Origin: Sphingomonas sp. 32-62-10
GTDB taxonomy: Bacteria > Pseudomonadota > Alphaproteobacteria > Sphingomonadales > Sphingomonadaceae
Assembly: GCA_002280555.1 (NCBI GenBank)
Contig: NCEE01000028.1
Span: 1 to 64,000, forward strand
DNA length: 64,000 nt
Reading direction: 5' to 3'
In this document: in pieces, positions 27,343 to 35,179 of the stretch
Layout of the letters: each line of letters starts with the position of its first letter
Numbering within the stretch: position 1 is the stretch's first letter
Notes under the pieces: model-generated
What the model saw: only the letters and a program-made list of their open reading frames with translations
The model's database searches: none
Told to the model about the DNA's origin: nothing
Position numbers and translations under genes: made by a program

Positions 27343-27372
27343 GAGAGGGTTCGATTAACCGCTTACCATCTT

Positions 27373-27493
27373 CCGTTAGGGCTGAGCGAAGTCGAAGCCC
27401 ACGCGCTGCGCATGCCCTTCGACTTCGGCCCAAGGGCCGAAGTTTATCCTGAGCGCCTGCCTTGCAGGCAGTCGAAGGGCTGAGGGCGAACGG
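27373..27493. repeat. Palindromic repeat, family A, compound copy
   Basis: This 121 bp element starts CCGTTAGGGCTGAGCGAAGT and ends GCTGAGGGCGAACGG. Nested inner hairpins lie between, including CTTCGGCCCAAGGGCCGAAG and GCCTGCCTTGCAGGC. It looks like one family A palindrome opened by other palindromic pieces. It lies between convergent amidase and DUF2721 genes. Confidence 0.85.
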
Positions 27494-27522
27494 GGTCGTG
27501 CCGAAGTCACCAAACTTTAGAG

Positions 27523-27978
27523 TCAGTCCTTCTCGAGCAGCTCCACCCGCACTCGCGTCGCGCGGAGGGACAGCCGCACCTCGATCATGAACGTTATAAG
27601 CCCGGCCACGAGTAGAATTGTTGCCAGAATGAAGGTGAGCGCGACGATGGTGCCGATCTTCCAGTTGGTGAGCTCGGCCACAAACAGCAGCGCTACGACG
27701 GAGCAGATCGCCACCGCGCTGCTGACGCACAGGAAAAGCGCCGCGTTGATCATCGACATGCGCCGATCGAGCTGGCGCAGTTCCCAGACATGGCGATCAT
27801 GCTCGGGGCCGCTGCTGCTCGGGTGAAGCTTCTCTAGCGTGCGCGACCGATCAATCACCCGGGCAAGGCGACCGGCGATCACGTTCAGCACTGCGCCGAT
27901 TCCCGCGAGCAGGAACACCGGCGCGATGGAAAGCTGGATCGCCTGGGCGATGGTCGAAACGGCGGGCATGACGGACAT
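27523..27978 (-). CDS. DUF2721 membrane protein
   Basis: The 151-residue protein has an N-terminal helix (SIAPVFLLAGIGAVLNVIAG), a charged middle (RVIDRSRTLEK, RRMSMINAALFL) and two more helices. This matches DUF2721, a family of unknown role. ATG 27978 with AGG upstream is preferred over the frame's earlier start at 28020. It is divergent from the acyltransferase gene at 28056. Confidence 0.82.
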   Translation of the reverse strand: MSVMPAVSTIAQAIQLSIAPVFLLAGIGAVLNVIAGRLARVIDRSRTLEKLHPSSSGPEHDRHVWELRQLDRRMSMINAALFLCVSSAVAICSVVALLFVAELTNWKIGTIVALTFILATILLVAGLITFMIEVRLSLRATRVRVELLEKD

Positions 27979-28055
27979 GGCGTTACCTGATAGGGCATCG
28001 GCCAAATCGTCAAGCGCCAACGGGTTGGTAACGACTGTTGCTGTAAAATTGCTGC

Positions 28056-29147
28056 ATGACGAAGCCGATGCTGCTTGCCGATTTCGCGCGTCTGCCGCCA
28101 GCGATGGTTGCGCAGGTGGGCGACGGGCTGTCGGCTGCGATCGACAGCGTCGCGGTGGCCGCGCCCGAAAGTCATCGGTTTCTGCGCTACCACTGGTTTG
28201 CGGCGGCGCTGTCGGCCTATGGCGGCCAGGCCCGAACGATTGTGATCGAGGCGGACCGGGTACCGATCATCGCGTTGCCGATGGTCGCACTGGGGCCGCG
28301 TTGGGCGGGGCTGGCGGCGGTGCCGGGGGGCTATTGGCCGTTCCGCAGCTTTCCGACGGCGACGGATACTCCCGCCGATGCATTCGCGGTGCTGGTCGCG
28401 GCGCTGGCGCGACAGATCAACGCGCTGCGGATTGGCCCGGTCTATGATGGCGATCCTGCTGCCACCGCGCTGATCACCGCAGCACGCGCGCAGGGCTGGG
28501 CCGTGCTCGACCGGTTTGTGGCGGACAGTTTCCTGCTCGATATGGCCGCCGAAGCCGCAAATGGCTGGCCGCGCAATTCGACGCTCCGGAAGAATCGCTT
28601 CCACGAAAAGCATCTTGGCGACCATGGCGCGCTCGACTGGCGGTTCTTTGACGGCGCAGCGCTGAAGGCGAGTGGGTTTGATGCGCTCGCCTCGATCGAG
28701 GAAAAAAGCTGGATCGCGGCGCGCACCGACGGCCATGATGCCAAGTTCACCGCGACCGGGCATGGCGCGTTCTGGCGCGCGCTCGCCGATGATCCGGTGC
28801 TCGCTGGCATGATGCACGCGGCTTTGCTCACCGTGGATGGTGTGCCTGCCGCCTTCTCGTTCGATATCGATGCCGGGGCGCTGAAATATGCGGTCGCCAA
28901 CAGCTATGATCCCGCCTTTGCCAAGCACTCGCCGGGCAAATTGCTCTATTACCGTAACCTCGTCGAAGCGATGGCGCGGGGCATCACCCAGGTCGATTGG
29001 GGGGCGGGGGATAGCGGGTACAAGCGCGTGATCGGCGCGACCCAGGGCCCCGCGATCCGCGACTGGTTGCTGGTGCGGCCGGGCTTGCCCGCGATGCTGG
29101 GGCGGATGCTGAAAGGGCGTTGGGCACGCAGTGGCCATAGCGGCTGA
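28056..29147 (+). CDS. FemAB/CelD-like GNAT acyltransferase
   Basis: The 363-residue protein matches the Acetyltransf_6 (CelD/BcsL) pattern. An N-terminal half is followed by a GNAT fold with RNSTLRKNRFHEKHL, PAAFSFDIDAGALKYAVANSYD, SPGKLLYYRNLVEA and WGAGDSGYKRVIGA. Such proteins acylate sugars or peptides during envelope or polysaccharide synthesis. No polysaccharide locus is adjacent, so the substrate is unknown. Confidence 0.82.
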   Translation: MTKPMLLADFARLPPAMVAQVGDGLSAAIDSVAVAAPESHRFLRYHWFAAALSAYGGQARTIVIEADRVPIIALPMVALGPRWAGLAAVPGGYWPFRSFPTATDTPADAFAVLVAALARQINALRIGPVYDGDPAATALITAARAQGWAVLDRFVADSFLLDMAAEAANGWPRNSTLRKNRFHEKHLGDHGALDWRFFDGAALKASGFDALASIEEKSWIAARTDGHDAKFTATGHGAFWRALADDPVLAGMMHAALLTVDGVPAAFSFDIDAGALKYAVANSYDPAFAKHSPGKLLYYRNLVEAMARGITQVDWGAGDSGYKRVIGATQGPAIRDWLLVRPGLPAMLGRMLKGRWARSGHSG

Positions 29148-29345
29148 ACCTGCCCCGGTTGACGATCATGCCAGTTTGGCGATAGCAATTAGCCGTTACC
29201 TCGGAGTGGTCATGTTAGGAATTGTCGCCCGCTGATTGCTGGCCCGGGCATCGCCCCGCAGCCCAGCATCGTGCATTGCCGCCGCCCCATGCGGGCGGGT
29301 CTTGGCGTGCGGGCGCTAACCCCATGTCTGGGGCTGACATTTCCC

Positions 29346-29603
29346 ATGAACATCTCAAAATACGAACAGCGCGTGCTGCACGCGCTGGCGCAGGGCGGGC
29401 GCATTGTTCACCGCCGCGACGAACAAGGCCGGATCAACGCGGTCGATTGCTTTACCCGCGAAGGATACGTGCTTACCGATTGCACCCTGTCACTGTTCCA
29501 GCGGCTTCGGCGTCGTGGCTTGATCGCGAGCCAGGGCGGTGGCCCCTATCGCGCAACGCGGCTGGGGCTGGCATCGGTGCGGTCACAACTTGATAATCGA
29601 TAG
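29346..29603 (+). CDS. YjhX-family protein (putative toxin)
   Basis: The 85-residue product has the exact family length and sequence style (MNISKYEQRVLHALAQGG, then IVHRRDE, CFTREGYVLTDC and FQRLRRRGLI). In E. coli YjhX is described as a toxin paired with the acetyltransferase YjhQ. No YjhQ-like gene is adjacent. A larger FemAB-like acyltransferase ends 198 bases upstream and a ROK kinase follows after 9 bases. The ATG at 29346 is preceded only weakly by a purine-rich site. Confidence 0.85.
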   Translation: MNISKYEQRVLHALAQGGRIVHRRDEQGRINAVDCFTREGYVLTDCTLSLFQRLRRRGLIASQGGGPYRATRLGLASVRSQLDNR

Positions 29604-29612
29604 GGGTCGGGG

Positions 29613-30509
29613 ATGGAGGATCAATCACCGCTGCTGGCAGGAATCGAGCTTGGCGGGACCAAGGCGATCGCGGTGCTGGCGCGCGGCCACACCATTGTCG
29701 CGCGCGAATCCTTCCCGACCACCGCCGATCCGGCGGCGACGCTGGCAGCGGTGGTGGCGGTGATCAGTGGCTGGCACACGCAGGCGCGGCTGGCCGCGAT
29801 CGGCATCGCCAGTTTCGGCCCCGTGGCGCTTGATCCGCACGCGTCGACCTATGGGCAGATCCTCGACACGCCAAAGCCGGGCTGGGCGGGGTTCGATGTG
29901 CTCGGCAGCGTGCGGCGGGCGATCGACGTGCCGCTGGCGATCGACACCGACGTCAGTGCGGCGGCTCTGGCCGAGGGGCTTTGGGGCGGTTCAGCCGGGT
30001 GCCGCATCCATGCCTATGTGACGATCGGCACAGGCGTTGGCGGCGGCATCGTTGTGGACGGGCAGCCGCTGCACGGTTTTCTCCATCCCGAAATCGGTCA
30101 TGTGCGGGTGCCGCGCGTGGCGGGCGATGCGTTTGCCGGGGTCTGCCCGTTTCACGGCGATTGCATCGAGGGGCTGGTCGCCGGACCGGCGCTTGCCGCG
30201 CGCACCGGGCTGAGGGGCGCGGACATTGCCGATGATCATCCGGTCTGGGCCAATGTCGCGCAGGAACTGGGCGATTTCTTCGCCAACATGCTGGTCAGCT
30301 TCGCGCCTGAACGGATTGCGCTGGGCGGCAGCGTGGTCCTCGGGCGGCCATCCTTGCTTCCCGCGGTGCGCGCGGTGGTGGCGCGTCGCCTTGGCCGATA
30401 TCTGCCCGCTACGGGCATGGCGCCTGAAGCCCGGATCGCGCTGGCTATATTGGGCGCGGATGCCGGGCCGCTGGGGGCAATCGCGCTGGCGTTGCGGGCG
30501 CTGGGTTAG
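29613..30509 (+). CDS. ROK-family sugar kinase (fructokinase-like)
   Basis: The 298-residue protein has the phosphate-1 motif GIELGGTKAIAV, the Mg/sugar region DTDVSAAALAEGLWG, GTGVGGGIVVDG and EIGHVRV. The short ROK zinc motif is CPFHGDCIEGL. These features fit bacterial fructokinase-type ROK kinases. GGGG lies just before the ATG. Its stop overlaps the natural stop of the convergent trmB by two bases. Confidence 0.9.
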   Translation: MEDQSPLLAGIELGGTKAIAVLARGHTIVARESFPTTADPAATLAAVVAVISGWHTQARLAAIGIASFGPVALDPHASTYGQILDTPKPGWAGFDVLGSVRRAIDVPLAIDTDVSAAALAEGLWGGSAGCRIHAYVTIGTGVGGGIVVDGQPLHGFLHPEIGHVRVPRVAGDAFAGVCPFHGDCIEGLVAGPALAARTGLRGADIADDHPVWANVAQELGDFFANMLVSFAPERIALGGSVVLGRPSLLPAVRAVVARRLGRYLPATGMAPEARIALAILGADAGPLGAIALALRALG

Positions 30510-31107
30510 ACCCGCAGATAGCGAAAGTACCACACCTCATGCCCCTTGGTCCGGGCTTTGCGTTCATAGCGGGTTTCGGGCCAGTCGGCGGGCAATAGGT
30601 GGGATCATCAGTGCCGAGCCGAAACTCGCCGCCGGGTTTCAGCTTGGCGTGGATCAGGTCGAGCGGGCCGTGGTTCACCATCCGGCGCTTGGCATGGCGC
30701 GCTTTTCGCCACGGATCGGGGTGGAGCAGATAGACGCGCTCAAGCGAGGCATCGGGTAGCCGCTCGATCACCTCCAGCGCATCGCCCATGTGGAGCCGCA
30801 CATTGTCCAGCCCCCCGTCGCGGACATGCGCGAGTGCACCGACTACGCCGTTCAGGAAGGGCTCGCAGCCGATGAACCCGCTGCCCGGCCGCATCGCCGC
30901 TTGCCCTGCGAGATGCTCACCGGACCCGAAACCGATCTCCACCTCAAGCGGCCGATCATCCCCGAACAGCGCCATCGCATCGATCGGCCCGGTTTCGGGT
31001 ACCGAGATTTGCGGCAGCAATTCCTCGATCAGCGCGGCCTGGCCCTGCCGCAATTTGTGCCCGGCGCGGCGGCCGTAGAGGCGGCGAATGGTGGTGGGAT
31101 CGCTCAT
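30506..31107 (-). pseudogene. trmB: tRNA (guanine-N7)-methyltransferase with internal deletion and frameshift
   Basis: TrmB makes m7G46 in tRNA. The SAM-binding part is intact (EIGFGSGEHLA, GCEPFLNGVVGAL, LHPDPWRKARHAKRR, GGEFRLGTDDPTY). After DDPTY the frame changes. The normal ending (PADWPETRYERKART, then GHEVWYFRYLRV and stop at 30506-30508) is in another frame. By family length about 25-30 codons are missing. The shifted product would run to 30445 inside the ROK gene. ATG 31107 abuts the T-run of a terminator. ATG 31146 is an alternative start upstream of it. Confidence 0.75.
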
Positions 31108-31141
31108 AAAAAAGGGGCGATAGCTGCACGCTACCGCCCCC
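31108..31141 (-). terminator. Intrinsic terminator between metK and trmB
   Basis: On the minus strand GGGGCGGTAGC and GCTATCGCCCC form a stem followed by TTTTTT. The T-run ends exactly at the trmB ATG. It lies 26 bases after the metK stop, so most transcription should end before trmB is reached. Confidence 0.8.
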
Positions 31142-31166
31142 GCCATCGTTCAGCGCAGTGCGTGAT

Positions 31167-32378
31167 TTACGCCAGCGCTGCCTTCAGGTCGTCGACCAGG
31201 TCGGTGCGCTCCCAGGGGAAGAAATCCCCCTCGGGCTGGCGGCCGAAATGGCCATAGGCGGCTGTTTTCTGATAGATCGGCTTGTTGAGCGCGAGGTGGG
31301 TGCGGATGCCGCGCGGGGTAAGGCCGCCGAGCTTTTCGATCGACATGATCGCCTCTTCGATCTTGTCATCGCCGACGGTGCCGGTGCCATGCGTATCGAC
31401 ATAGAGCGACAGCGGCTTGCTGACGCCGATCGCATAGGCGAGCTGGATCGTGCAGCGCTGGGCGAGCCCGGCGGCGACGATGTTCTTCGCCAGATAACGG
31501 GTGATGTACGCGGCCGAGCGATCGACCTTGGTCGGGTCCTTGCCGCTGAACGCGCCGCCGCCATGGGGCGATGCACCGCCATAGGTGTCGACGATGATCT
31601 TGCGACCGGTAAGCCCGGCGTCGCCGTCCGGCCCGCCGATTTCGAAACTGCCGGTGGGGTTGATGTGATAGACGGTCTCGTCCGAAAGCAGCTCGGCCGG
31701 GATCACGCTGGCGACGACCGACTTCACATAAGCGTGGAGTTCAGCTTCCTTCTCGCCCTGATCATAGCCCTTGGCATGCTGGGTCGAGACCACAATCGCG
31801 GTGCACGCGACAGGCTTGCTGCCCTCATAGCGCAGTGTGACCTGGCTCTTGGCGTCGGGCTCAAGGAAGGGGGCGACCTTCGAATGGCGGTCGGCCGCCA
31901 TTTTTTCGAGGATCTTGTGGCTGTAATAAAGCGTCGCGGGCATCAGATCGGGCGTGTCGTCGGCCGCATAGCCGAACATGATGCCCTGATCGCCAGCGCC
32001 TTCATCCTTGTTGCCGCTCGCGTCCACGCCCTGCGCGATATGCGCCGATTGCGGGTGCAGATTGTTTTCGAAGCGCAGCGTCTGCCAGTGGAAACCGTCC
32101 TGCTCATAACCGATGCGCTTCACGGTCGCGCGGACGGTCGCTTCGACCTCTTCAGGCACGCCGGGTGCCCAGTTGCCTGCTTCGTCCATGATGCCCTTGC
32201 CGCGAATTTCACCCGCAAGCACGACGAGCTGCGTGGTCGTCAGCGTTTCGCAGGCAATGCGCGCCTCAGGGTCCTTCGACAGAAACAGATCGACGATCGC
32301 GTCCGAAATCTGATCCGACACCTTGTCGGGATGGCCTTCTGAAACTGATTCGGATGTGAAGAGATAGGATGAACGCAT
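31167..32378 (-). CDS. metK: S-adenosylmethionine synthetase
   Basis: It makes SAM from methionine and ATP. The 403-residue protein is complete: FTSESVSEGHPDKVSDQISDA, GAGDQGIMFGYA, GGASPHGGGAFSGKDPTKVDRS and DVRPxGI-like LTPRGIRTHLAL. The C-terminal GHFGRQPEGDFFPWERTD is typical for Alphaproteobacteria. It belongs to the conserved lnt-metK-trmB order. The 82-base leader has no recognisable SAM riboswitch, only a GCATATAA/TTATATGC dyad at 32434-32457. Confidence 0.97.
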   Translation of the reverse strand: MRSSYLFTSESVSEGHPDKVSDQISDAIVDLFLSKDPEARIACETLTTTQLVVLAGEIRGKGIMDEAGNWAPGVPEEVEATVRATVKRIGYEQDGFHWQTLRFENNLHPQSAHIAQGVDASGNKDEGAGDQGIMFGYAADDTPDLMPATLYYSHKILEKMAADRHSKVAPFLEPDAKSQVTLRYEGSKPVACTAIVVSTQHAKGYDQGEKEAELHAYVKSVVASVIPAELLSDETVYHINPTGSFEIGGPDGDAGLTGRKIIVDTYGGASPHGGGAFSGKDPTKVDRSAAYITRYLAKNIVAAGLAQRCTIQLAYAIGVSKPLSLYVDTHGTGTVGDDKIEEAIMSIEKLGGLTPRGIRTHLALNKPIYQKTAAYGHFGRQPEGDFFPWERTDLVDDLKAALA

Positions 32379-32433
32379 GGTAATCCCTTATGACTGGGCC
32401 AGAGAAGCGGCACCGGAATAGCGGCTGCGGACC

Positions 32434-32457
32434 GCATATAAAGCTTTTGTTATATGC
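32434..32457. promoter_or_regulatory. AT-rich dyad between lnt and metK
   Basis: GCATATAA and TTATATGC are an 8 bp inverted repeat with an 8-base spacer, four bases after the lnt stop and 55 bases before the metK ATG. It stands out from the GC-rich surroundings and may be the metK promoter region or an operator. Confidence 0.4.
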
Positions 32458-32460
32458 GCC

Positions 32461-34023
32461 CTATCGCGCTCGCTGGCGAATGGCAACAGCCAGTGCGAGC
32501 ATCGCCGCTGCGACCAGCGCCGCCATCCAGTTGCCTAGCATGGCGAAGATCGTCGGCGGGTGCGGCTGGGGAATCGGCAGCTCGATCGCACCGTCGCGGT
32601 CAGCGGGGATGCTCGCCAGTACGCGGCCGTCCGCATCGATGATTGCCGATACGCCGGTGGGGGTCGCGCGGATGACGGGCAGCCCTTCCTCGATGGCGCG
32701 GAGCCGTGCCATCGCCAGATGCTCGACTGGACCCCAAAGCCCGTACCAGCTGTCGTTCGACGGGTTGAAGATGAAGCGCGGGCGCTGGGCGCGGTTCACC
32801 GTTTCGCCCGAAAAGATAATCTCGTAACAGATCTGGAATCCAACCAGCCCGAAGCCCGGCAGATCGAGCGCGGCGGGGCCGGGACCGGGGCGGATATCGA
32901 CATCACCGGGCACCAGCCGCGACAGGCCGATCGCCGACATGATCGGGCGGGCGGGCAGATATTCGCCCCATGGCACCAGATGCGCCTTGTCATAGCGGCC
33001 GAGCAGCCGCGCTTTGGAATCGAGCGCCAGCACCGAATTGCTCACCGAGCTCAATTGTCCGCGATCGTCGAACTGCAACCCGTTGCCGCCTGCCAGCACG
33101 ACATCGCTCGAGCCGAGCATCGCGGCGATGCGTGCGCGTGTCACTTCAGGCCGTCCGCGCCAGTAATATTCGGGGGGGTAGCCGTCCTCGACGAACAGAC
33201 GCAGCGCTCCTTCAGGCCAGACGATCAGGCGGGGGGCCGGGCCGGGGGTCCCCATGAGACGCGCAATGGCGGCGAGATTGGCTTCGGCATAATCGTCGCG
33301 CGGGCGCTCCTCCTGATCGAGATTGGGCTGGATCACGCGGATGCGGGGTGTGTCGGCGGTAATGGCGGCTGGAGTCTGCGCTAAATCTATTCCGTTCACC
33401 GCCAGTAACAGGGTAGCGCCCAGCACGGGCGCGGCGAGCCTCCAGCGGCGTTGCGTCACTAGCAAAAGCAGCGCGCCAGCCACCACCACGCTCAACCCGC
33501 CTAGCGCATAAGTGCCGATCAGGCTGGTCGATCGTCCCACGCCGATCAGCGGTAGCCAGATCGCCGCGAGCGGATTCCATGGATAGCCGGTCAGCATCGT
33601 GCCGCGCAGCCATTCGGTGACGATCCAGGCCGCCCCCGCGACCAGCACATAGCTGCCGCCAATCGGCGTTGTGCTGTCGCCATTCGCGCGCGGGCTCGCC
33701 AGACGCCACATCAGGCCGGCGGCGAGCATAGGGTAGATCGCTAGATAGGCGGCAAGGATCGACACCGCCGGATAGCCGAGCCAGGCCGGCATCGCATCCT
33801 GTAAGGTGAAGGCACGTGCGATCCAGTTGTTGCCGATCGTGAAATGGGCGATCCCGAACAGCCAGCCACGCCACAATGCCGCGCGCAAACTCGGCGAATC
33901 ATGGACGATCAACAACCAGGCGGCGAAGCAGGCCAGCGTCACTGGCAAAAGATTGAGCGGGGCGAATCCGGTGGCGGCCACGGCGCCAAGGATCAGCGAC
34001 ATCAGGGCGGGGCGTTTCGTCAC
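32461..34023 (-). CDS. lnt: Apolipoprotein N-acyltransferase
   Basis: Lnt adds the third acyl chain to lipoproteins in the inner membrane. N-terminal membrane helices (about residues 5-200) precede a nitrilase-type domain with the Glu-Lys-Cys triad. The triad lies in LIVWPEGALRL, YDKAHLVPWGEYLP and FQICYEIIFS. A last helix (GNWMAALVAAAMLAL) ends the protein. The start is uncertain: GTG 34023 gives MTKRPALMSLILG, ATG 34002 is an alternative, and the frame is open to 34104 over the divergent VOC gene. Confidence 0.93.
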   Translation of the reverse strand: MTKRPALMSLILGAVAATGFAPLNLLPVTLACFAAWLLIVHDSPSLRAALWRGWLFGIAHFTIGNNWIARAFTLQDAMPAWLGYPAVSILAAYLAIYPMLAAGLMWRLASPRANGDSTTPIGGSYVLVAGAAWIVTEWLRGTMLTGYPWNPLAAIWLPLIGVGRSTSLIGTYALGGLSVVVAGALLLLVTQRRWRLAAPVLGATLLLAVNGIDLAQTPAAITADTPRIRVIQPNLDQEERPRDDYAEANLAAIARLMGTPGPAPRLIVWPEGALRLFVEDGYPPEYYWRGRPEVTRARIAAMLGSSDVVLAGGNGLQFDDRGQLSSVSNSVLALDSKARLLGRYDKAHLVPWGEYLPARPIMSAIGLSRLVPGDVDIRPGPGPAALDLPGFGLVGFQICYEIIFSGETVNRAQRPRFIFNPSNDSWYGLWGPVEHLAMARLRAIEEGLPVIRATPTGVSAIIDADGRVLASIPADRDGAIELPIPQPHPPTIFAMLGNWMAALVAAAMLALAVAIRQRAR

Positions 34024-34068
34024 GCCGGGGCTATCGCTTGGTTCGCCGGGATTTGCTAGCAGCTTTGC

Positions 34069-34488
34069 ATGATGCGCCCCTTCCACCTCGCCTTTCCCGT
34101 TCATGATCTCGCCGCCGCGCGTGCCTTTTACGGCGGGGTGATGGGCTGTGCGGAGGGGCGGTCATCCGATCATTGGATCGATTTCGACCTGTTCGGGCAC
34201 CAGATCGTCGCGCATCTCGATCCGTCGGCAAAGCCAGTTGTCGTCGCCAATGCCGTTGACGGCCATGACGTGCCGGTGCCGCATTTCGGCGTAGTGCTGA
34301 CGATGCCCGACTGGCAAGCGCTGGCAGACCGGGTCGCGGCGTCGGGGATCGCTTTTGGCATTGCGCCGCACATCCGGTTCCTTGGGCAGCCGGGTGAGCA
34401 GGCGACGATGTTCTTTTACGATCCCAGCGGCAATGCGCTCGAGTTCAAGGCGTTTGCCGATGATGCGATGCTGTTTGCCACCCAATAA
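34069..34488 (+). CDS. VOC-family (glyoxalase-like) protein
   Basis: The 139-residue protein has the two beta-alpha-beta-beta-beta modules of the vicinal oxygen chelate fold. It starts PFHLAFPVHDLAAARAFYGG and closes with MFFYDPSGNALEFKAF. Metal ligands are likely the first His and a late Glu. The substrate is unknown. It interrupts the conserved corC-lnt order and runs against the local direction. Confidence 0.85.
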   Translation: MMRPFHLAFPVHDLAAARAFYGGVMGCAEGRSSDHWIDFDLFGHQIVAHLDPSAKPVVVANAVDGHDVPVPHFGVVLTMPDWQALADRVAASGIAFGIAPHIRFLGQPGEQATMFFYDPSGNALEFKAFADDAMLFATQ

Positions 34489-34518
34489 TGATGTCGGTCT
34501 GGCGAGGCGATCATCGGG

Positions 34519-35007
34519 TCAGTCGTCGTGGATCTCGATTACGCCCACTCTGGCCAATTGCTCGGCTGTTTTGGTGAACTCGGCGAGAATTGGTTCGAGC
34601 ATCGGTTCAAGCCCCAGAATATCGATCACGCCGGGCGGCGGCGTTACCCCGCCCCGGCAATCTTCGATCAGCAATCCCCGCTCGATCATCTTCTCAACCT
34701 GGCGACGCACGGTTTCGCGCGGCAGGCCAGTCGCCGAGGCGATGGCATTGCGCGAGATCGGGATCACCCATTCGCGCGGCAAAATGGCGGTCGCGGTAAA
34801 ATTTTCGGGCACTGTACGTTCGCGCATCAGTTTCTGCACATTGGCAACACAGACGGTCAGGTAGATCAACATTTCGGTCGGGCTGATCGCAACCTTACCC
34901 GCTGAAAATGCCCGCTGCGTTGCAAGGAACATATTGGCGACGCCGAACATCGCGACTCGCCAGTTTGCCGCCATATTTTCAGGATTGGTCGCAATCCTTA
35001 CGGCCAT
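34519..35007 (-). CDS. Winged-helix DNA-binding protein, unrecognised family
   Basis: The 162-residue protein has a helical N-terminal half (MFLATQRAFSAGKVAISPTE) and then a clear winged helix: ISRNAIASATGLPRETVRRQ, VEKMIERGLLIEDCRGG and the wing VTPPPGVIDI. The arrangement recalls Crp/Fnr or GntR-like readers, but no cyclic-nucleotide domain is visible. Its target is unknown. It sits upstream of the sugar dehydrogenase on the same strand. Confidence 0.65.
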   Translation of the reverse strand: MAVRIATNPENMAANWRVAMFGVANMFLATQRAFSAGKVAISPTEMLIYLTVCVANVQKLMRERTVPENFTATAILPREWVIPISRNAIASATGLPRETVRRQVEKMIERGLLIEDCRGGVTPPPGVIDILGLEPMLEPILAEFTKTAEQLARVGVIEIHDD

Positions 35008-35179
35008 TATCGTTCGTTCCTCTTCCTCGCCAGACAGTGCCGACTACGGACAGACCGTTACCCAAAGCGGGTACGGTAGGAACTACGTAATTCAAATCGG
35101 ATGATTTCGGCAATAGGAATGACAATAGCTGTGCTGCTTTTTTTCCACTATTTCCGGATGGCGCGCGGGCTTTACTGAC

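Noticed and set aside
27343..27372. GGTTCGATTAACC resembling a tRNA T-arm
   Set aside because: No acceptor, D or anticodon stems can be formed around it. No tRNA gene was found in any intergenic region.
28056..29147. The FemAB-like acyltransferase as the YjhQ partner of YjhX
   Set aside because: It is about twice the size of YjhQ, belongs to another branch of the acetyltransferases and is 198 bases away, so pairing is not supported.
31158..32342. 394-codon open frame opposite metK
   Set aside because: MetK is complete on the other strand and the antisense product has no recognisable domain.
32379..32460. SAM-type riboswitch before metK
   Set aside because: Only an AT-rich dyad is seen. The conserved cores of the SAM-II or SAM/SAH classes could not be found by eye.
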